DNA from: Zeugodacus cucurbitae
Lineage: Eukaryota; Arthropoda; Insecta; Diptera; Tephritidae
DNA: 64,000 nucleotides
NCBI RefSeq assembly: GCF_028554725.1
Contig: NC_071667.1
Coordinates: 37,343,501-37,407,500, forward strand
Direction of reading: 5' to 3'
Position 1 is the stretch's first letter; every line of letters begins with the position of its first letter. Positions 1 to 12,685 of the stretch are shown piece by piece. Under the pieces are notes generated by a model. That model worked only from the letters and a program-made list of their open reading frames with translations, did no database searches and was not told the DNA's origin. The position numbers and the translations under genes are program-made.

Positions 1-945
1 GTTTGTGGTGAATCGCAGAGTTATATAAATGTTATAAATTTTTTCGCTAATTTTCTAGCCTGTACGAGTCTCTTTTTATATATAATTTTCGTTTTTTAAT
101 AAATTTTAATAATCTCTGAAGGGTCCCGTTAGTGGTGAATCGCAGAGTTATATTAATGTTATATACTGGAGGGTCCCCCGTAGGTGGTGAATCGCAGTAT
201 GATTTTTTTCTTATTATAGGGTGTACAACCCTGATTTTATATATCGATATTTAAATATTTTAAATAATAATATAAATAAATGTATACATAGAATAATAAA
301 TCTTAATATTTATTTCAATTATATTTTTTTCTTATTCTAAGTCTTACGATAATATTTTGGTGAGGCGGCTGACGCTCCTTGGTTGGTCATCGTCCTTTTT
401 GTCCTTTCTCCAGGGCTACTGAGGGGCCTCCTTCCTCACACGGTTTGAAGCCAGCGATCCGGGTTTTCCAATTTTATATTTTTTAATTTTTGTTTTTCAA
501 ATTATTTTACTTTCACTTTCCTTTTTTTGAAAGTGAACAAATTTTCCCACGTGGAAAATTTTTCAGTGCCACAACGTATAATTTTTAATTTGTGGTTGTG
601 CCTAAAGCTCTGCACACGTTCGCCGCCACATTTAAAAAGGAATGTTTAAGTACACGTCAGCAACAGGTCAGGTCAGCATAACTGCATTCGTCTTGCTTTT
701 ACGTTACGTTTCTTTCAGCACGTAAGCACGTTGCTGATGTGCTGACATGACGTTGCTATGTTGTGTCATTTTGCGCCAATATAATTTGAGTTGGTCCCAA
801 ATTTTTACTTATATTTTATAATTATTATTATTTTTTTTTTTTAAGTATTTACATTTTTTGTTGCAATTTTTTCCTTTTTTCCGTGGACCTCTCTTTGAAA
901 AAATGCCGAATCGCTTAACTTTTATAAAATTTAGCTCGGGCGCCA
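1..945 (-). mobile_element. 5' leader of an LTR retrotransposon (truncated by window edge)
   Basis: Read on the minus strand this follows a putative LTR (946-1188). It starts with a primer-binding-site-like string, TGGCGCCCGAGC, at 945-934, which resembles the tRNA-Lys type of site. The remainder is AT-rich leader with one GC-rich block (361-465) and three copies of TGGTGAATCGCAG on the plus strand near 5, 133 and 186. No gag reading frame of useful length is visible before the window ends, so coding parts, if any, lie outside. The call depends on the PBS and LTR-like layout and is inference. Confidence 0.45.
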
Positions 946-1188
946 ATTAGGTTTTTTAATTATAAAAAAACATTTTTTTTATTGGAGCATATGTAGCTCC
1001 TTTATTGAGGTGTAAATTACAACTGAACGACTCTGAATTGACAACTGAAAACTCTAAAGCAACGCTGACACTGTTGGAAACGGTTAACATTTTGTTCCAC
1101 AGGATTACTCTAGATTTGTCAGCACTTGTTGCGGGTGCAATATAGCTTATTGGTAAAAATAAAAAGGGTTATATTGCCACTTATAACT
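946..1188 (-). repeat. Putative LTR (243 bp), Gypsy-like
   Basis: On the minus strand this begins AGTTATAAG and ends CCTAAT directly before the PBS-like TGGCGCC. It carries an AATAAAG polyadenylation-type signal near its 3' part. An AGTTA start is common in insect Gypsy LTRs. The second LTR would be outside the window, so the pair cannot be compared and the boundaries are provisional. Confidence 0.45.
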
Positions 1189-1288
1189 AATTAAAAAATA
1201 ATTATGTTTTGTGTGGGGTAGCTTATTTGGTGTTAACTTATATAAAAAAAAAATTGTAAATATACTCATGTTTTCAACCACTTAAACC

Positions 1289-1405
1289 CAATAAATACGA
1301 GCTGCAGAGCGAATAGAGAAGGTACAATCTTCTACAAGAGTGTACAGCTACTGGCGTATGCCGATGATATTGATATCATCGGAAGCAACAACCGCGCCAA
1401 CAATC
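1289..1405 (+). mobile_element. RTE-clade LINE fragment (reverse transcriptase)
   Basis: A 117-bp piece matches the RT core of the RTE copies elsewhere in this window (23.3, 28.2 and 31.85 kb), including the YADDID catalytic region and the following ser/asn-rich stretch. It is truncated at both ends and has a frameshift, so it is a dead insert. Confidence 0.75.
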
Positions 1406-1600
1406 GGTTAAAGCGGTTTCTACGCCAAATATATATATATATACCCACTTAATCCCTTAACGGAAACTGCATACATACATATGTGCACTTAAAGTTTTTC
1501 AAATATTTGAATATTTCTTGCCATTATAGGAAAAAAATGCAACAACAATTTTATGTACTAACATAGGCATTATGAATATATTTATTTACATATATATATA

Positions 1601-1773
1601 GTGGAAGCGAACAAAAAGTGGGATAATACACTTATGAATTGCATAAATCATGTAACAAAAGCATGGAATACAAACGTCAAAAGCCAAATATTTGCAAACT
1701 GCAACAAACAAAATTCAGAATACATGTTTTAACGTATGAACATAAAACTTTAGTGTTAGAGAAGTTCCACTGT
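1601..1773 (+). mobile_element. pogo-like MITE fragment (right end)
   Basis: It is similar in reverse orientation to the interior of the MITE at 40525-41094. It ends with GAAGTTCCACTG followed by TA, the same terminus and TA target seen in that family. The left end is missing. Confidence 0.6.
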
Positions 1774-1807
1774 ATTTGTTATTCAAATTTATTATTAAAA
1801 AATTATA

Positions 1808-2035
1808 CAGTGTTTAATAATTTTATTTGGTGAAATTAACCGGGGAAATTTTAAAGGAAAATGATGTTTGATGACATATATTTTGAACCAACTAAGCGGG
1901 AAAATCAATTAATCGAGTCTAATTATCCGAGAAAATTTACATGTGCTTTCATATGCTATATTTTTTGCCCGATAACACCGTTCAATTAAAGGGGAAAACC
2001 AATTAACCATAGGGTCAATTAAACGAAAAGTACTG
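1808..2035. mobile_element. Small TIR element with TA target (228 bp)
   Basis: It begins CAGTGTTTAATAATTTTATT and its reverse complement begins CAGTACTTTTCGTTTAATTG. TA lies directly outside both ends, as in Tc1/mariner/pogo MITEs. Inner parts of the two ends are only loosely similar (motifs like AATTAACC). There is no coding potential. Confidence 0.45.
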
Positions 2036-2232
2036 TAGTTGGTTAGAAATAATTAAAATATTTATATATGACATGTATATACCTATATTTGGCGATTATC
2101 CACCATTATTTATTGTAAGCATAGGAAGTGATAATACCAAGAATATGAAAATTATTGTTTTGTTTTAGTTTTGCAATTAATTTCATTTCTATAATACCTG
2201 TTGTTGTTGTATATTTTGCGTTGTATTTCTAG

Positions 2233-2444
2233 GTCCATGATTTTTGTTACTTCTTCACACAAAGGACTACGAGTGCTTCTTCGATCACACGGCGAATTCT
2301 AGTACGAAATTTGTATTATACGATTTAGGAGCGATTGCCGTTGTATGTGTTGAAGAACTGCTGGTTGGATTCCCCGCACCCATACCAAGTATAGCACCCT
2401 TCCCATATGGGAGTAATACTTTATCTACGCTTTGTTGTTCCTAA
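2233..2444 (+). other. Exon-like open frame, unrecognised
   Basis: A pyrimidine-rich stretch ending TTTCTAG precedes an open frame of about 70 codons, ending TAA at 2442-2444, that is clearly less AT-rich than its surroundings. The translation has mixed, protein-like composition (around Cys-Phe-Phe-Asp, Tyr-Asp-Leu-Gly, and a Pro-rich end) but I recognise no family. It could be a terminal exon of a neighbouring plus-strand gene, an old pseudo-exon or TE coding debris. No partner exon was found. Confidence 0.2.
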
Positions 2445-2611
2445 TTCTATTTTTGTTATCACCATAACATCCATTACGTTGTTATTATTGCAATGTTGGT
2501 GTATAATAATGCAATCTAATCTGTTTCTATGAGTTCTCTACCTGGAGTTGTGATACTATCATTGTGTCATTATTAAAAGCTCTGTCTAAGGTGGTATCCA
2601 GCTTAAGCTTA

Positions 2612-3604
2612 AAGCTCCAGTTACCGATGCTTGACTTGACCTAGAGAGACTTGAGAACTGTCACATAAAAGATCCGTTTAATGGGCCTTGCATGTATTTG
2701 ATTACCGAACGCATGACTTGACTTGAAAGTCTGTTGAATTTAGAACTCTATGTTACGTTGACATTTGTACTGCTCTCCCTCTCTCACTGCTTCTCTTTTC
2801 ATTCTCATTATGACACTATTCCAGTGTTGCCTGAATGTTTTCGTTTAAAATTAAATATGTTAAAATTCTAATCTTTAATATTTATAAATCTTCAAATAAA
2901 GAAAAAATTAGATAATTCAGAGGAAAATACCCTTTTCACAACAATTATTTTTTAATGTGTTTAATAAAAAAATCTTTTATTTTATTTATAACGCAAATAC
3001 TTGTTTAACTTTAAGTGCAATAAACAAATCAAATCAAATAGGTTCGATATGAGGATAATTTTTGCAACAGAAACATAACTATTGCGAATCTCTCCAAGAA
3101 TTTGTGGTGATCTGCTCAGAAAAAATATTTTGCGAATTTATGTAATGAAAAATTGATTGTGAATGTTCAAATACAATTTGAATAAATTATTTATTCACCT
3201 ATCATTTATACGCTTGGCTGGCTCCAATTTATTACATCTTCTAACAATTCTAAATATCGAAAAACTGAACTACGCGTGCACGTTTCTTTTGTGCTATTCT
3301 GCTCAAAGCTATATTCATTTATGTATTTATTAAAGAGTTTCCTTTCAAACAGAAAATCTTAACGTGTTCACAGATTTCCTAATAGTTAAGTTTTTTTGTA
3401 TACTAGTTTTAAAATCTTCAATCTTGGTGATATTGTAATTTAAAAAACTTAGTTTTAAAGCTAAATCTGAACATCTGGCAACTCTACCCAGAAACTATAA
3501 TAATAACAGCTGAAGTTGAAGTTGTGTGAAGTATAACTGCATCTAAGTTTTCCAAGCCAAATTTTTCGAAGCTGAGTCAAGTCAAGCATCGGTAACTGGA
3601 GCTT
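2612..3604. mobile_element. Non-autonomous TIR DNA transposon (~990 bp)
   Basis: The ends are inverted copies of about 28 bp, starting AGCTCCAGTTACCGATGCTT on each side (2613 onward, and reverse complement from 3603). The interior is AT-rich with no transposase frame. A target duplication is not obvious, so the superfamily is open. Confidence 0.7.
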
Positions 3605-4697
3605 ATGTTTTTCTTCTAAAGTTTGCAAATATCTGAAAAGAGTAATAAAAAGATAAAAGTAAGCTTTATATAAAAGTATATTCTAACAAAAGTTTTTATG
3701 TTATAGTATACATATACATATGTAAGGATTTATATTATCAACTCACCCATCTGCCTCCAGTGGCATAATCCTTGTTCTGCTTCTATTTTTGGTTTTGCAT
3801 GTACGCACCAGACGTGCGAGACAAAAAATGGAAGTCGTTTTTGGGGAAAACGATTCAAACGGCGATTTCAGCGAATTGTGAGGTAATATTCAAATGTTTT
3901 TGATTGTAAAATGTTGCGCATTGATGCCTTTAAAATTGATATGAATTTCACCCAAAAATAATTTATAGTTTTTTTAATTGAATATTTACTACATTCGCAC
4001 GAGACATTTTTTTCTATCATAATATTTATGTTGATTGTGTTGTTATAATACGGAATTATTTAACAACAAATACAATAAAATGGTTTAAAAAAGTAGTAAA
4101 TGTATTTATTTATTTTAACTAACATCCAACGAGAAACACAACAAAAATTGTGTAGTATGAAATGAAAATAGTATTATGAATGTGAAATACAATTTTTTTC
4201 CAGAAAATGCTGTCCTCGGGTATAAAAAATTTTTGGATTTCGTTATCTACCAGACTTTCCCTGATAACTGCTCCCACACCCTCGACGGCTCCTTGCAAAA
4301 AAATTCCATTCTAGTGAAGAGCATTTTAATTATTTTATAAAATCAACCAGGCTTGATGATATAAATTTGTTTTTAAACTGAGAACAGTTACCATCAGAAA
4401 ATATAAATATTTTAGAAAATCAACTAAAGAATTTCTTAATTCTAGTTAAGATTTTTATCAAGAAAATAATATGTTATGCTTGCCACTTATAAAAGCAAAC
4501 GATTTTCCTGACAACCTTGTTAAAATGAGCACTCTTATTTTGATTTGTAAGCCTATAATTTTCGCCAAAATCTATTTGAATAGCTATTTCAGTGGAATTT
4601 AAAGTGCGGGTTTTGCTCATACTTAATGTAAACGTATCTATTTACTTTTATAAGACAAAAAATAATTTTCAATTTTTGAACTCCACACCTACGATGT
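3605..4697. other. Intergenic, no clear gene
   Basis: AT-rich DNA. Two short segments look exon-like on the plus strand. One is a 14-codon frame from the ATG at 3830 followed closely by a GTAATA donor-like site. The other is an open stretch after a TTTTTTTCCAG acceptor-like site at about 4193-4203. They are too short to support a gene call. Confidence 0.3.
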
Positions 4698-4705
4698 CGC
4701 ACGTG

Positions 4706-5734
4706 TAGGGATGGTAAAAAAATTTTTTTAATCGATTAAATAATCAAATGATTAATTGCAAGATATAAAAAAATAATTGCAATTAATTGCAATTAATGTA
4801 AAAAAATCGATTAATCTATTAATTCCAATGATTTCAAATAATACTAAATTGCATAAAGACCACCACCAGTTTCAGCGCCGAATCTTCTATTATAATGCTC
4901 TATCACAGAGTCCCAGACATATCCAAAAAGAGAAAATGGCCTACATTTGAAGTTAAGTAGCACAATGACATTAAATTTTTCAAAATATGCACAGAAATCT
5001 TAAAGTAAAATAATTGCCTCTTGCTTGAAATACTATGTTTTGCAACTTTGCGTAAAAATAAAACCAATAAAATATAGGAGACTATATTCTTATTTCAGAC
5101 ATTCAAATTGTGTTGGTATATACACAAAAACAAAAACGGAAATAAAATTCAAATATCGTATTAAAAATTCATTTGTCTTAGCATAAAGGAAAATATATTT
5201 ATTGAAGTCAAGAAAATTTAGAAGTCTGTTCAACCAAGTTTGAAGAAAAAGCAATTTCGATAAACGTTTTGTTGTCAAAAGATTGCGTTTTTCGGTCGCA
5301 GTTGCACCCGCTTTTGATATTTGAGTTGATATTTAACGTAGTTATTGCTTATTTTATTAAAAAATGTCCATACTTCGCTTTTAACTGGCGCCATTGCACT
5401 TCAAACAACTGAACGTAAAATGCGTTTGACTTAACTGTAAATGCAGTGTTACCAGACTTTCATTTGTTGATATTAAACTACCATGACATATTAGAATTTA
5501 ACTATGTTTACAACGTTTGCAGTCATTAATGACTGATGTGACCAATTTCGACCCTTGCAAGGTAACTTAGATGAACATAAAATGTATTATATTTCAAAAT
5601 ACTGTTTGCGATTATTTTGCAATTACTCGAGTAATAGTCGAGTAATTAGAAAAGGTGTTTCGATGCAATTAAATCGTAAATTGAATGAAAATAATCGATT
5701 AATTTAATCAAATGATTAATCGTTGCCATCCCTA
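4706..5734. mobile_element. hAT non-autonomous transposon with 8-bp TSD
   Basis: The element starts TAGGGATGG and ends CCATCCCTA, with long, AT-rich subterminal inverted repeats containing AATCAAATGATTAA. It is flanked by a perfect 8-bp target duplication CGCACGTG at 4698-4705 and 5735-5742. An 8-bp TSD and this terminus are characteristic of hAT elements. At 1,029 bp with no transposase frame it is a deletion derivative or MITE. Confidence 0.88.
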
Positions 5735-6005
5735 CGCACGTGACCTTTTTTAAGTAGTTACCAAAATCACAAATCTTCAGATTTTTGAACAAGGCTTTTT
5801 ATTTTAATTGTATACAAATTACCGTTTGTACTCAAAATTTTGCGAACTTTCTGCTTAATTTTTTGATGCAGTGGTTGCAAGTGTTACTTTTTGATGTCGC
5901 ACGGGACATTGAAATATAAGATAATAAGAGAACAAAAACTTACAGTTTGGATTTGCATTATGTGCAATCGCATGCTTTCTTATGCATTTTATTTTGCTCT
6001 TTGTA

Positions 6006-6449
6006 CTAGAGCTCTTTTTATTCAACTAATCGACTAACCGAATTAACCGAATAGGGCATTATTCGAATAATAATATTCGGTTTGCACTATTCGGATAGTC
6101 GTCAGTCATCGACTATTCGATTAACCGCTCACGTCCGACTATTGTTAACTGTTCATTAAATTTCTATTTTTATTGAAAAATGTGAAACACAAGAAAAATG
6201 CGCACAATTGACATTTTCACAAGTAAAAACAAACAAAAATCAAATGCTGCTTGGATTTCAAACAATTTTCATTTATTCGAATAGTGACAGTATAACTATT
6301 CGAATAACCGCAGTAGAACGACTATTCGAATAGTCGTAACATTGCGACTAATCGAATAGTGCTAACCGGTTAATATTCGTACGAGCGGTTACAAACCGGA
6401 TATTCGAATAATCGGTTTTCAGGTTAATCGAATAATTTTAAGAGCCCTT
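6006..6449. mobile_element. Palindrome-rich MITE (possible hAT)
   Basis: Inverted ends read GAGCTCTT... and, in reverse complement, GGGCTCTT.... Near-identical 8-mers CTTTGTAC and TTTTGTAC flank it and may be a decayed 8-bp TSD. The interior is packed with ATTCGAATA-type palindromes and CGATTA/TAATCG motifs. No coding potential. Confidence 0.55.
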
Positions 6450-7251
6450 TTGTACCCTTATAAAGGTTTTACACAAAGCAAAAATTAATACATGATATGT
6501 TTTTTTTAACAACCGAAATGAGAAAAGTAGCTCCTATGCGACTTGGCTTTAGTCTAATTAATTTAATATAAATATAAATATTTTCTCAAGAAAATATGCA
6601 AAAACTTTGTAATTCTTCCAGCGGAAATGCACATATTTAGTTTAAAGTGAAATTGTATGTGCAAAAATGTAAAAACAGGTCGATTATTATAAATGATATA
6701 TCAAAGCTGATTTACGCTTCTGCTGAATTATCTAATTGGTGTATTTGTTCACATTTACACATTATCTTGGTTCATTTAAAATGTATGTTTTACATCGTGA
6801 TATACATACATTGGTCGTAAAATTACTTGATTTCTGTTCATAAAATTAAACTAATGCTCAAGTTTGTTTTTATTGGCATTTATCGATCTGGCCGACCATC
6901 CATGTTTTTACAGATCAATGCAAGAATGATAGAAGACAAGATTACGACAGGCTGAGCGTTCACGACCAACGAATAGGAATAGGCAACAGAAGAATTGTCA
7001 AATGGAAAACGGAAATGTGAAACAGAGTGAACCAAATTGAATAATGTGCAGATAAACAGCCCTATTCTCATGCCCTCACAAAAATCACCACACTCACTAT
7101 TGTGAGGTTTTTGGATTTTGTGATGATTACCTTATGCTGGAGAAAATTCAAAAGCTCAAATGCTCACAATTTTCTCAAATATCTGTGACGTGTGAAATAG
7201 AGAGCAGCTTCGGGTATGTTCGAGTGTGTTCAATCACACTAGCTTAAATTC

Positions 7252-10200
7252 GGTACGAGTGTGTCGTAACACTCTTCAAACACGTGTTCGATCGAGTTTA
7301 GAACCCGAAGCGAAAATAACGCAAACGAACAATCAAGACGGTCCTATCTTCGAGTGCAAGCAGCAAACTCGGATTTTATGTATATTATATTTTCGGGTGT
7401 GTCGTGCACGTGTTGATTGTGATCGACACACTCGAGTGGCACTCGAAGATCAAAAAATAATAGATAAACATACGTACACACATATGTATGTATGTTGGCG
7501 TCGGGATGACGCGTTCTGTCTTAGCTTTTTTGGTTGAATAATTTGAATATTAGACGTACATAGTACATATTATAAAAGAATAATTCAATTTAAGAATAGA
7601 ATTCACTCAAAACTTATTTTATTTATTAATTCATAAATCATAAATAAAAAACATTTCATTGCACTTAAATATTTTAATTTTTTTTAAATCACAAATTTCA
7701 GGTGTAGACCAGATCAAAGTGTATTCAACAAAGTGAACTAAGTATTTGACACACCCGCTTTTGACAATAAAATAGTAAACAATACATGTATTTGTTTACA
7801 TTAACCCGTCTTTTTTAACTTTAACAATATAATATATATTGATAAAATTGTTTGCAATTTGTCAGTTGGAGCACAAAACCTTAGTAAATTGCTTCCATGA
7901 GTTGTTTTGCCTAAGCAGAAAGTATTCGGCATTTTCTTTTATTCATTTAAAAAATATTTTTTTTTGGTTTGAAGTTTGTTTACTTTTGAATTTCAAAATT
8001 TGAATTTTTGAATAAATGTATGGGTTAAATCAATGGCAACAAACATGTCACATTCGGGTAAAAAATTGTGATAAGTCATATACCTGGTTCACTTTGTTGA
8101 ATACACTTTGGACCAGATAAGGTGTTTGTGCCATTGGAAATGTTCTCACAACCCGAATTTTCTATCGTTGTCATTATGAATTATAAAAAGTAAACAAAAC
8201 AAACAAAACCAATAATCGTTGACAGTCACTACGCAATAATAGCATGACTGCCAATTACATACATACATATTCTGAAATTTTGTGCACACTCGTGTGTGAC
8301 TCGATCACATTCAATACGATCGGGTTAGAGTTCCAGCTCGTTCACAAACGAGTGTCAACTCGGCACTCTGTTAAAATAAGCATATATGCTTGTGGTTCGA
8401 GTGTCGCGAAAGGCTCGTTCGTTTTGAACATGTCTCCAAGCGATCAATACGTGTATTCATACCGAAAAGTTTGATCAAACAAAATCAGAGTGGACATTCG
8501 AGTGTGCACGAAAATGATATATCCGTTGCGTTTGTAAACAAATGTGTAAATATTTGCGTGCTATAACGAGCATGGAGGAATTGTTCTTTGAAAAAAATGG
8601 CCTCTATAAAAGTTCAGTTATCGAATAATTGTGTTTAACCGAATCTGGAGCAATATGGACGTACCTTGCATTTTCATTTGTTGAGCGATTTGCTGCCTAA
8701 GTCCTAAAACTCTAAGATCCGATAAGGACGCATTATTTTTGTAAAGCAAAAGACATTGACGCACATCCTCTATAGACGATGATTTACACCCAGGTTATTT
8801 TTATACTCTCGCAACAAAGTTGCTACGAGAGTATTATAGTTTTGTCCACATGGTACGAGTGTGTCGTAACACTCTTCAAACACGTGTTCGATCGAGTTTA
8901 GAACCCGAAGCGAAAATAACGCAAACGAACAATCAAGACGGTCCTATCTTCGAGTGCAAGCAGCAAACTCGGATTTTATGTATATTATATTTTCGGGTGT
9001 GTCGTGCACGTGTTGATTGTGATCGACACACTCGAGTGGCACTCGAAGATCAAAAAATAATAGATAAACATACGTACACACATATGTATGTATGTTGGCG
9101 TCGGGATGACGCGTTCTGTCTTAGCTTTTTTGGTTGAATAATTTGAATATTAGACGTACATAGTACATATTATAAAAGAATAATTCAATTTAAGAATAGA
9201 ATTCACTCAAAACTTATTTTATTTATTAATTCATAAATCATAAATAAAAAACATTTCATTGCACTTAAATATTTTAATTTTTTTTAAATCACAAATTTCA
9301 GGTGTAGACCAGATCAAAGTGTATTCAACAAAGTGAACTAAGTATTTGACACACCCGCTTTTGACAATAAAATAGTAAACAATACATGTATTTGTTTACA
9401 TTAACCCGTCTTTTTTAACTTTAACAATATAATATATATTGATAAAATTGTTTGCAATTTGTCAGTTGGAGCACAAAACCTTAGTAAATTGCTTCCATGA
9501 GTTGTTTTGCCTAAGCAGAAAGTATTCGGCATTTTCTTTTATTCATTTAAAAAATATTTTTTTTTGGTTTGAAGTTTGTTTACTTTTGAATTTCAAAATT
9601 TGAATTTTTGAATAAATGTATGGGTTAAATCAATGGCAACAAACATGTCACATTCGGGTAAAAAATTGTGATAAGTCATATACCTGGTTCACTTTGTTGA
9701 ATACACTTTGGACCAGATAAGGTGTTTGTGCCATTGGAAATGTTCTCACAACCCGAATTTTCTATCGTTGTCATTATGAATTATAAAAAGTAAACAAAAC
9801 AAACAAAACCAATAATCGTTGACAGTCACTACGCAATAATAGCATGACTGCCAATTACATACATACATATTCTGAAATTTTGTGCACACTCGTGTGTGAC
9901 TCGATCACATTCAATACGATCGGGTTAGAGTTCCAGCTCGTTCACAAACGAGTGTCAACTCGGCACTCTGTTAAAATAAGCATATATGCTTGTGGTTCGA
10001 GTGTCGCGAAAGGCTCGTTCGTTTTGAACATGTCTCCAAGCGATCAATACGTGTATTCATACCGAAAAGTTTGATCAAACAAAATCAGAGTGGACATTCG
10101 AGTGTGCACGAAAATGATATATCCGTTGCGTTTGTAAACAAATGTGTAAATATTTGCGTGCTATAACGAGCATGGAGGAATTGTTCTTTGAAAAAAATGG

Positions 10201-12051
10201 CCTCTATAAAAGTTCAGTTATCGAATAATTGTGTTTAACCGAATCTGGAGCAATATGGACGTACCTTGCATTTTCATTTGTTGAGCGATTTGCTGCCTAA
10301 GTCCTAAAACTCTAAGATCCGATAAGGACGCATTATTTTTGTAAAGCAAAAGACATTGACGCACATCCTCTATAGACGATGATTTACACCCAGGTTATTT
10401 TTATACTCTCGCAACAAAGTTGCTACGAGAGTATTATAGTTTTGTCCACATGGTACGAGTGTGTCGTAACACTCTTCAAACACGTGTTCGATCGAGTTTA
10501 GAACCCGAAGCGAAAATAACGCAAACGAACAATCAAGACGGTCCTATCTTCGAGTGCAAGCAGCAAACTCGGATTTTATGTATATTATATTTTCGGGTGT
10601 GTCGTGCACGTGTTGATTGTGATCGACACACTCGAGTGGCACTCGAAGATCAAAAAATAATAGATAAACATACGTACACACATATGTATGTATGTTGGCG
10701 TCGGGATGACGCGTTCTGTCTTAGCTTTTTTGGTTGAATAATTTGAATATTAGACGTACATAGTACATATTATAAAAGAATAATTCAATTTAAGAATAGA
10801 ATTCACTCAAAACTTATTTTATTTATTAATTCATAAATCATAAATAAAAAACATTTCATTGCACTTAAATATTTTAATTTTTTTTAAATCACAAATTTCA
10901 GGTGTAGACCAGATCAAAGTGTATTCAACAAAGTGAACTAAGTATTTGACACACCCGCTTTTGACAATAAAATAGTAAACAATACATGTATTTGTTTACA
11001 TTAACCCGTCTTTTTTAACTTTAACAATATAATATATATTGATAAAATTGTTTGCAATTTGTCAGTTGGAGCACAAAACCTTAGTAAATTGCTTCCATGA
11101 GTTGTTTTGCCTAAGCAGAAAGTATTCGGCATTTTCTTTTATTCATTTAAAAAATATTTTTTTTTGGTTTGAAGTTTGTTTACTTTTGAATTTCAAAATT
11201 TGAATTTTTGAATAAATGTATGGGTTAAATCAATGGCAACAAACATGTCACATTCGGGTAAAAAATTGTGATAAGTCATATACCTGGTTCACTTTGTTGA
11301 ATACACTTTGGACCAGATAAGGTGTTTGTGCCATTGGAAATGTTCTCACAACCCGAATTTTCTATCGTTGTCATTATGAATTATAAAAAGTAAACAAAAC
11401 AAACAAAACCAATAATCGTTGACAGTCACTACGCAATAATAGCATGACTGCCAATTACATACATACATATTCTGAAATTTTGTGCACACTCGTGTGTGAC
11501 TCGATCACATTCAATACGATCGGGTTAGAGTTCCAGCTCGTTCACAAACGAGTGTCAACTCGGCACTCTGTTAAAATAAGCATATATGCTTGTGGTTCGA
11601 GTGTCGCGAAAGGCTCGTTCGTTTTGAACATGTCTCCAAGCGATCAATACGTGTATTCATACCGAAAAGTTTGATCAAACAAAATCAGAGTGGACATTCG
11701 AGTGTGCACGAAAATGATATATCCGTTGCGTTTGTAAACAAATGTGTAAATATTTGCGTGCTATAACGAGCATGGAGGAATTGTTCTTTGAAAAAAATGG
11801 CCTCTATAAAAGTTCAGTTATCGAATAATTGTGTTTAACCGAATCTGGAGCAATATGGACGTACCTTGCATTTTCATTTGTTGAGCGATTTGCTGCCTAA
11901 GTCCTAAAACTCTACGATCCGATAAGGACGCATTATTTTTGTAAAGCAAAAGACATTGACGCACATCCTCTATAGACGATGATTTACACCCAGGTTATTT
12001 TTATACTCTCGCAACAAAGTTGCTACGAGAGTATTATAGTTTTGTCCACAT
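7252..12051. repeat. Three head-to-tail 1,600-bp tandem units
   Basis: Units lie at 7252-8851, 8852-10451 and 10452-12051, each exactly 1,600 bp. They are almost identical; the one difference I found is an A/C at about 8714, 10314 and 11914. Each unit contains a hAT MITE and ends with the first ~55 bp of the hairpin-ended repeat family. The left breakpoint is in the Harbinger-like element and the right breakpoint is inside that repeat. Open frames repeated in each unit (105 and 76 codons) have low-complexity, non-protein-like content and are not called as genes. Confidence 0.93.
7715..8110. mobile_element. hAT MITE (396 bp), repeated at 9315-9710 and 10915-11310
   Basis: Perfect 24-bp terminal inverted repeats start CAAAGTGTATTCAACAAAGT. 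A perfect 8-bp target duplication GACCAGAT lies at 7707-7714 and 8111-8118. The two other copies exist because the surrounding 1,600-bp unit is triplicated, not through separate transposition. No coding capacity. Confidence 0.9.
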
Positions 12052-12685
12052 AACGGTTGGTTGCAAGTCCAAAACTAAACGAGTTAGATATAGGGTTACA
12101 TATATCAAAATGATCAGGGTGACGAGACGAGACGTCTGTCCGTCCGTCCGTGCAAGCTGTAACTTGAGTAAAAATTGAGATATCTTGATGAAACTTGGAA
12201 GACGTATTTCTTGGCACCATAAGAAGGTTAAGTTCGAAAATGTGCGTAATCGGACCACTGCCACGCCCACAAAATGGCGATAACCGAAAATTTGGTACAA
12301 AGGATTGTTCTAGGAAGGGGCATATTTGGATGTAATTTTTTTGGGGAATTGGGCGTGGCCCCGCCCACTACTATGTTTTTTGTACATATCTCGCAAACTA
12401 ATTAAGCTATATCAAGGAAACTTTCTAGAGTCGTTTCTTTTAGGTACTACCTTATAGAGTCCAAAAATGAAAGAAATCGGGTCATAACCACGCCCACCTC
12501 CCATGCAAAGGTTACATTGAAAATTATTAAAAATGCAGTAAGTTCAGTAAGGAAAACCACCAGAAACCTTAAATTTCATTGTAAAGATGGTACAGAAGAG
12601 CTGCTCTCAAAATGGTATACAAAATTTTAAATGAGCGTGGTTCCGCCCACTTATGGGTCAAAAACCATATCTTCCTTACTTGTTT
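11996..12685 (-). repeat. Hairpin-ended interspersed repeat, copy A
   Basis: It starts with a hairpin, ATACTCTCG...CGAGAGTAT (12004-12035), and continues with hallmarks of the family: TAGTTTTGTCCACATAACGG, GTCCGTCCGTCCGTGCAAGC and blocks of GTGGGCGTGG-like sequence in reverse. It ends near TCCTTACTTGTTTTAT, so part of the far end is deleted. Partial copies of the hairpin end occur at 8796-8851 and 10396-10451 through the tandem array. No coding capacity is seen; the superfamily is unknown to me. Confidence 0.8.

Noticed and set aside
361..465. GC-rich block as a possible structured RNA gene
   Set aside because: No tRNA, 5S or snRNA consensus elements were recognised. It fits better as part of an LTR-element leader.
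7226..7537. 103- and 105-codon frames repeated in each 1,600-bp unit
   Set aside because: Composition reflects CGAGTGTG-type repeats and Cys/Arg-rich chance translation. They are repeated only because the unit is triplicated.
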